Shown here one piece after another: positions 61,267-64,000 of a stretch of 64,000 nucleotides of DNA. Location: the NCBI RefSeq assembly GCF_004331265.1, contig NZ_SJOO01000003.1:372001-436000 (forward strand), written 5' to 3'. Source of the DNA: Enterobacter wuhouensis. Lineage in GTDB: Bacteria; Pseudomonadota; Gammaproteobacteria; Enterobacterales; Enterobacteriaceae. Both the position numbers and the translations under genes were made by a program. A model generated the notes under the pieces. The model saw only the letters and a program-made list of their open reading frames with translations, made no database searches and was not told the DNA's origin. Each line of letters opens with the position of its first letter. The first letter of the stretch is position 1.

Positions 61267-61764
61267 ATGACTGACCATGAATTAATGCAGCTTAGCGAAG
61301 TGGTAGGGCTGGCGCTAAAGCAGCGTGGGGCGACCATCACCACCGCTGAGTCCTGCACCGGCGGCTGGGTTGCCAAGGTGATAACGGATATTGCAGGCAG
61401 TTCCGCCTGGTTTGAGCGCAGCTTTGTAACCTACAGTAATGAAGCTAAAGCGCAGATGATCGGCGTACGAGAAGCCACGCTGGAGCAGCATGGCGCAGTC
61501 AGCGAGCCGGTCGTTATTGAGATGGCCATTGGCGCCCTGAAAGAGGCGCGTGCCGATTACGCCATCTCTATTAGCGGCATCGCGGGGCCGGACGGCGGCA
61601 GCGACGTTAAGCCCGTTGGCACCGTCTGGTTTGGCTTTGCCACCTCGAAAGGTGAGGGGATCACCCGTCGGGAGTGCTTTAGCGGCGATCGCGAAAGCGT
61701 GCGTCGTCAGGCAACTGAATATGCGTTAAAAACGCTCTGGCAACAATTTCTACAAAACACTTGA
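61267..61764 (+). CDS. pncC: Nicotinamide-nucleotide amidohydrolase PncC
   Basis: Deamidates NMN in the pyridine nucleotide cycle; CinA C-terminal-type domain, 165 residues from ATG 61267 (MTDHELMQLSEVVG), equal to E. coli YgaD; a longer start at 61213 is unsupported. Motifs TTAESCTGGWV and SISGIAGPDGGS. Its stop lies in the recA promoter -35. Confidence 0.95.
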   Translation: MTDHELMQLSEVVGLALKQRGATITTAESCTGGWVAKVITDIAGSSAWFERSFVTYSNEAKAQMIGVREATLEQHGAVSEPVVIEMAIGALKEARADYAISISGIAGPDGGSDVKPVGTVWFGFATSKGEGITRRECFSGDRESVRRQATEYALKTLWQQFLQNT

Positions 61765-61788
61765 TACTGTATGACCATACAGTATAAT
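61761..61788 (+). promoter_or_regulatory. recA promoter with LexA (SOS) box
   Basis: -35 TTGATA (61761-61766), 16-base gap, -10 TATAAT (61783-61788). The gap is the LexA box CTGTATGACCATACAG (61767-61782), flanked by TA on both sides. Almost the same as E. coli, so LexA binds over the promoter. Confidence 0.97.
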
Positions 61789-61817
61789 TGCATCAACAGA
61801 ACAGAAATCCACGGTGA

Positions 61818-62912
<1,095 letters not shown>

Positions 62913-62929
62913 GTCTCTTGTGTAAAGAT

Positions 62930-62956
62930 GAAGGGCTGCTGATGCGGCCCTTTTTG
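62930..62956 (+). terminator. Intrinsic terminator of recA
   Basis: AAGGGC-TGCTGATGCG-GCCCTTTTT, with the T run at 62951. About half of transcripts pass it into recX in E. coli. Confidence 0.75.
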
Positions 62957-62980
62957 CATTTCTGAATCTGCAGGTTTTTT

Positions 62981-63481
62981 ATGAGTGAATCCACATCACG
63001 CCGACCCGCCTACGCGCGACTGCTCGATCGCGCGGTGCGCATCCTTGCCGTGCGTGACCATAGCGAACAGGAACTGCGGCGAAAACTGTCAGCGCCTGTG
63101 ATGAGCAAAAATGGGCCGGAAGAAATAGATGCTACGGCAGAAGATTACGACCGCGTCATTGCCTGGTGCTACGAGCATCACTATCTGGACGATGGGCGCT
63201 TTGCTTCCCGCTTTCTCGCCAGCCGCGGCCGCAAAGGATATGGCCCTGCGCGCATACGTCAGGAGCTAAATCAGAAAGGCGTTGCCCGCGAAGCCATTGA
63301 AAAAGCCATGCGAGAATGCGATACCGACTGGTGCGAGCTGGCAAAAGAACAGGCGATTCGGAAATACGGTGAACCGCTGCCGCGTGAATTTTCAGAAAAA
63401 GTCAAAATTCAGCGCTTTTTGCTCTATCGCGGCTTCCTGATGGAAGATATTCAGGATATATGGCGTAATTTTGTCGATTGA
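62981..63481 (+). CDS. recX: RecA modulator RecX
   Basis: Inhibitor of RecA filament growth, 166 residues, helical tandem repeats typical of the family ([33 protein letters not shown]). Starts 68 bases after recA and is SOS-linked by readthrough. The gap to alaS (131 bases) shows no feature I can name beyond a ribosome site. Confidence 0.95.
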   Translation: MSESTSRRPAYARLLDRAVRILAVRDHSEQELRRKLSAPVMSKNGPEEIDATAEDYDRVIAWCYEHHYLDDGRFASRFLASRGRKGYGPARIRQELNQKGVAREAIEKAMRECDTDWCELAKEQAIRKYGEPLPREFSEKVKIQRFLLYRGFLMEDIQDIWRNFVD

Positions 63482-63594
63482 GCGCATGCGGGATTTTACT
63501 TCCCACTAAAGAAAACTTATCTTATTCCCACTTTTTCCAGTAGCTGGTCCGTCCAACTGTTTACAGATACGGACCTGCTACGACATTTCGTTAG

Positions 63595-64000
<406 letters not shown>

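Overview
ORGANISM. The window is chromosomal DNA of an Enterobacteriaceae bacterium, most like Enterobacter or a close relative (Lelliottia, Leclercia, Kosakonia, Klebsiella). This rests on gene order (cysDNC-ygbE-ftsB-ispDF-truD-surE-pcm-nlpD-rpoS ... mutS ... fhlA-hyp-hyc-asc-hydN-hypF ... norVWR-srl-mltB ... pncC-recA-recX-alaS), high GC, near-E. coli protein sequences, and accessory genes common in that group: a cysG beside cysDNC, a 4-hydroxybenzoate decarboxylase cluster between rpoS and mutS, and a NiCoT nickel permease behind hypF. No rRNA, tRNA, CRISPR array, insertion sequence or prophage was seen, and no stretch over 300 bases lacks a gene. LAYOUT. 1-3.9 kb: end of cysG, then cysDNC (sulfate activation and siroheme). 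3.9-10.6 kb: ygbE, ftsB (division), ispD/ispF (MEP isoprenoid pathway), truD, surE, pcm, nlpD, rpoS. 10.6-16.1 kb: the variable rpoS-mutS interval, with an MFS exporter plus NTF2-like protein divergent from a LysR regulator, and a MarR regulator divergent from the three-gene UbiX/UbiD-type decarboxylase operon. 16.1-23.6 kb: mutS, a SymE-like toxin gene with a LexA-box-like site, ygbA with an NsrR-like operator, and a four-gene ferric-siderophore-type ABC plus MFS operon behind a possible Fur box. 23.7-45.7 kb: formate hydrogenlyase region: fhlA, hypABCDE, hycABCDEFGHI, the aryl-beta-glucoside genes ascB/ascF/ascG, hydN, hypF and a nickel permease. 45.6-47.6 kb: an SgrR-family regulator with a 52-residue SgrT-like reading frame. 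47.8-52.1 kb: norVW and norR (nitric oxide detoxification). 52.1-57.0 kb: the sorbitol operon srlAEBD-gutM-srlR-gutQ. 57.3-61.2 kb: mltB and a zinc-type ABC operon with a Zur-like box and a 35-residue membrane protein in front. 61.3-64 kb: pncC, recA, recX and the start of alaS. HOW IT WORKS TOGETHER. FhlA and sigma-54 link the hyp, hyc and hydN units: two opposed sigma-54 promoters lie between hypA and hycA, and related motifs recur before hycB and hydN. HypA-F and the nickel permease serve the nickel site of HycE, and HycI trims the HycE C terminus. NorR has a parallel sigma-54 arrangement with three enhancer boxes. Stress and metal control sites (LexA, NsrR, Fur, Zur, CRP) are visible as sequence matches. 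MOST NOTABLE. The SgrR/SgrT-like pair, the SymE-like gene with its LexA-type box, the small membrane protein leading the Zur-box zinc operon, repeats that supply the end of hycI and interrupt the hyc operon, and twin operator-like palindromes before the decarboxylase operon.
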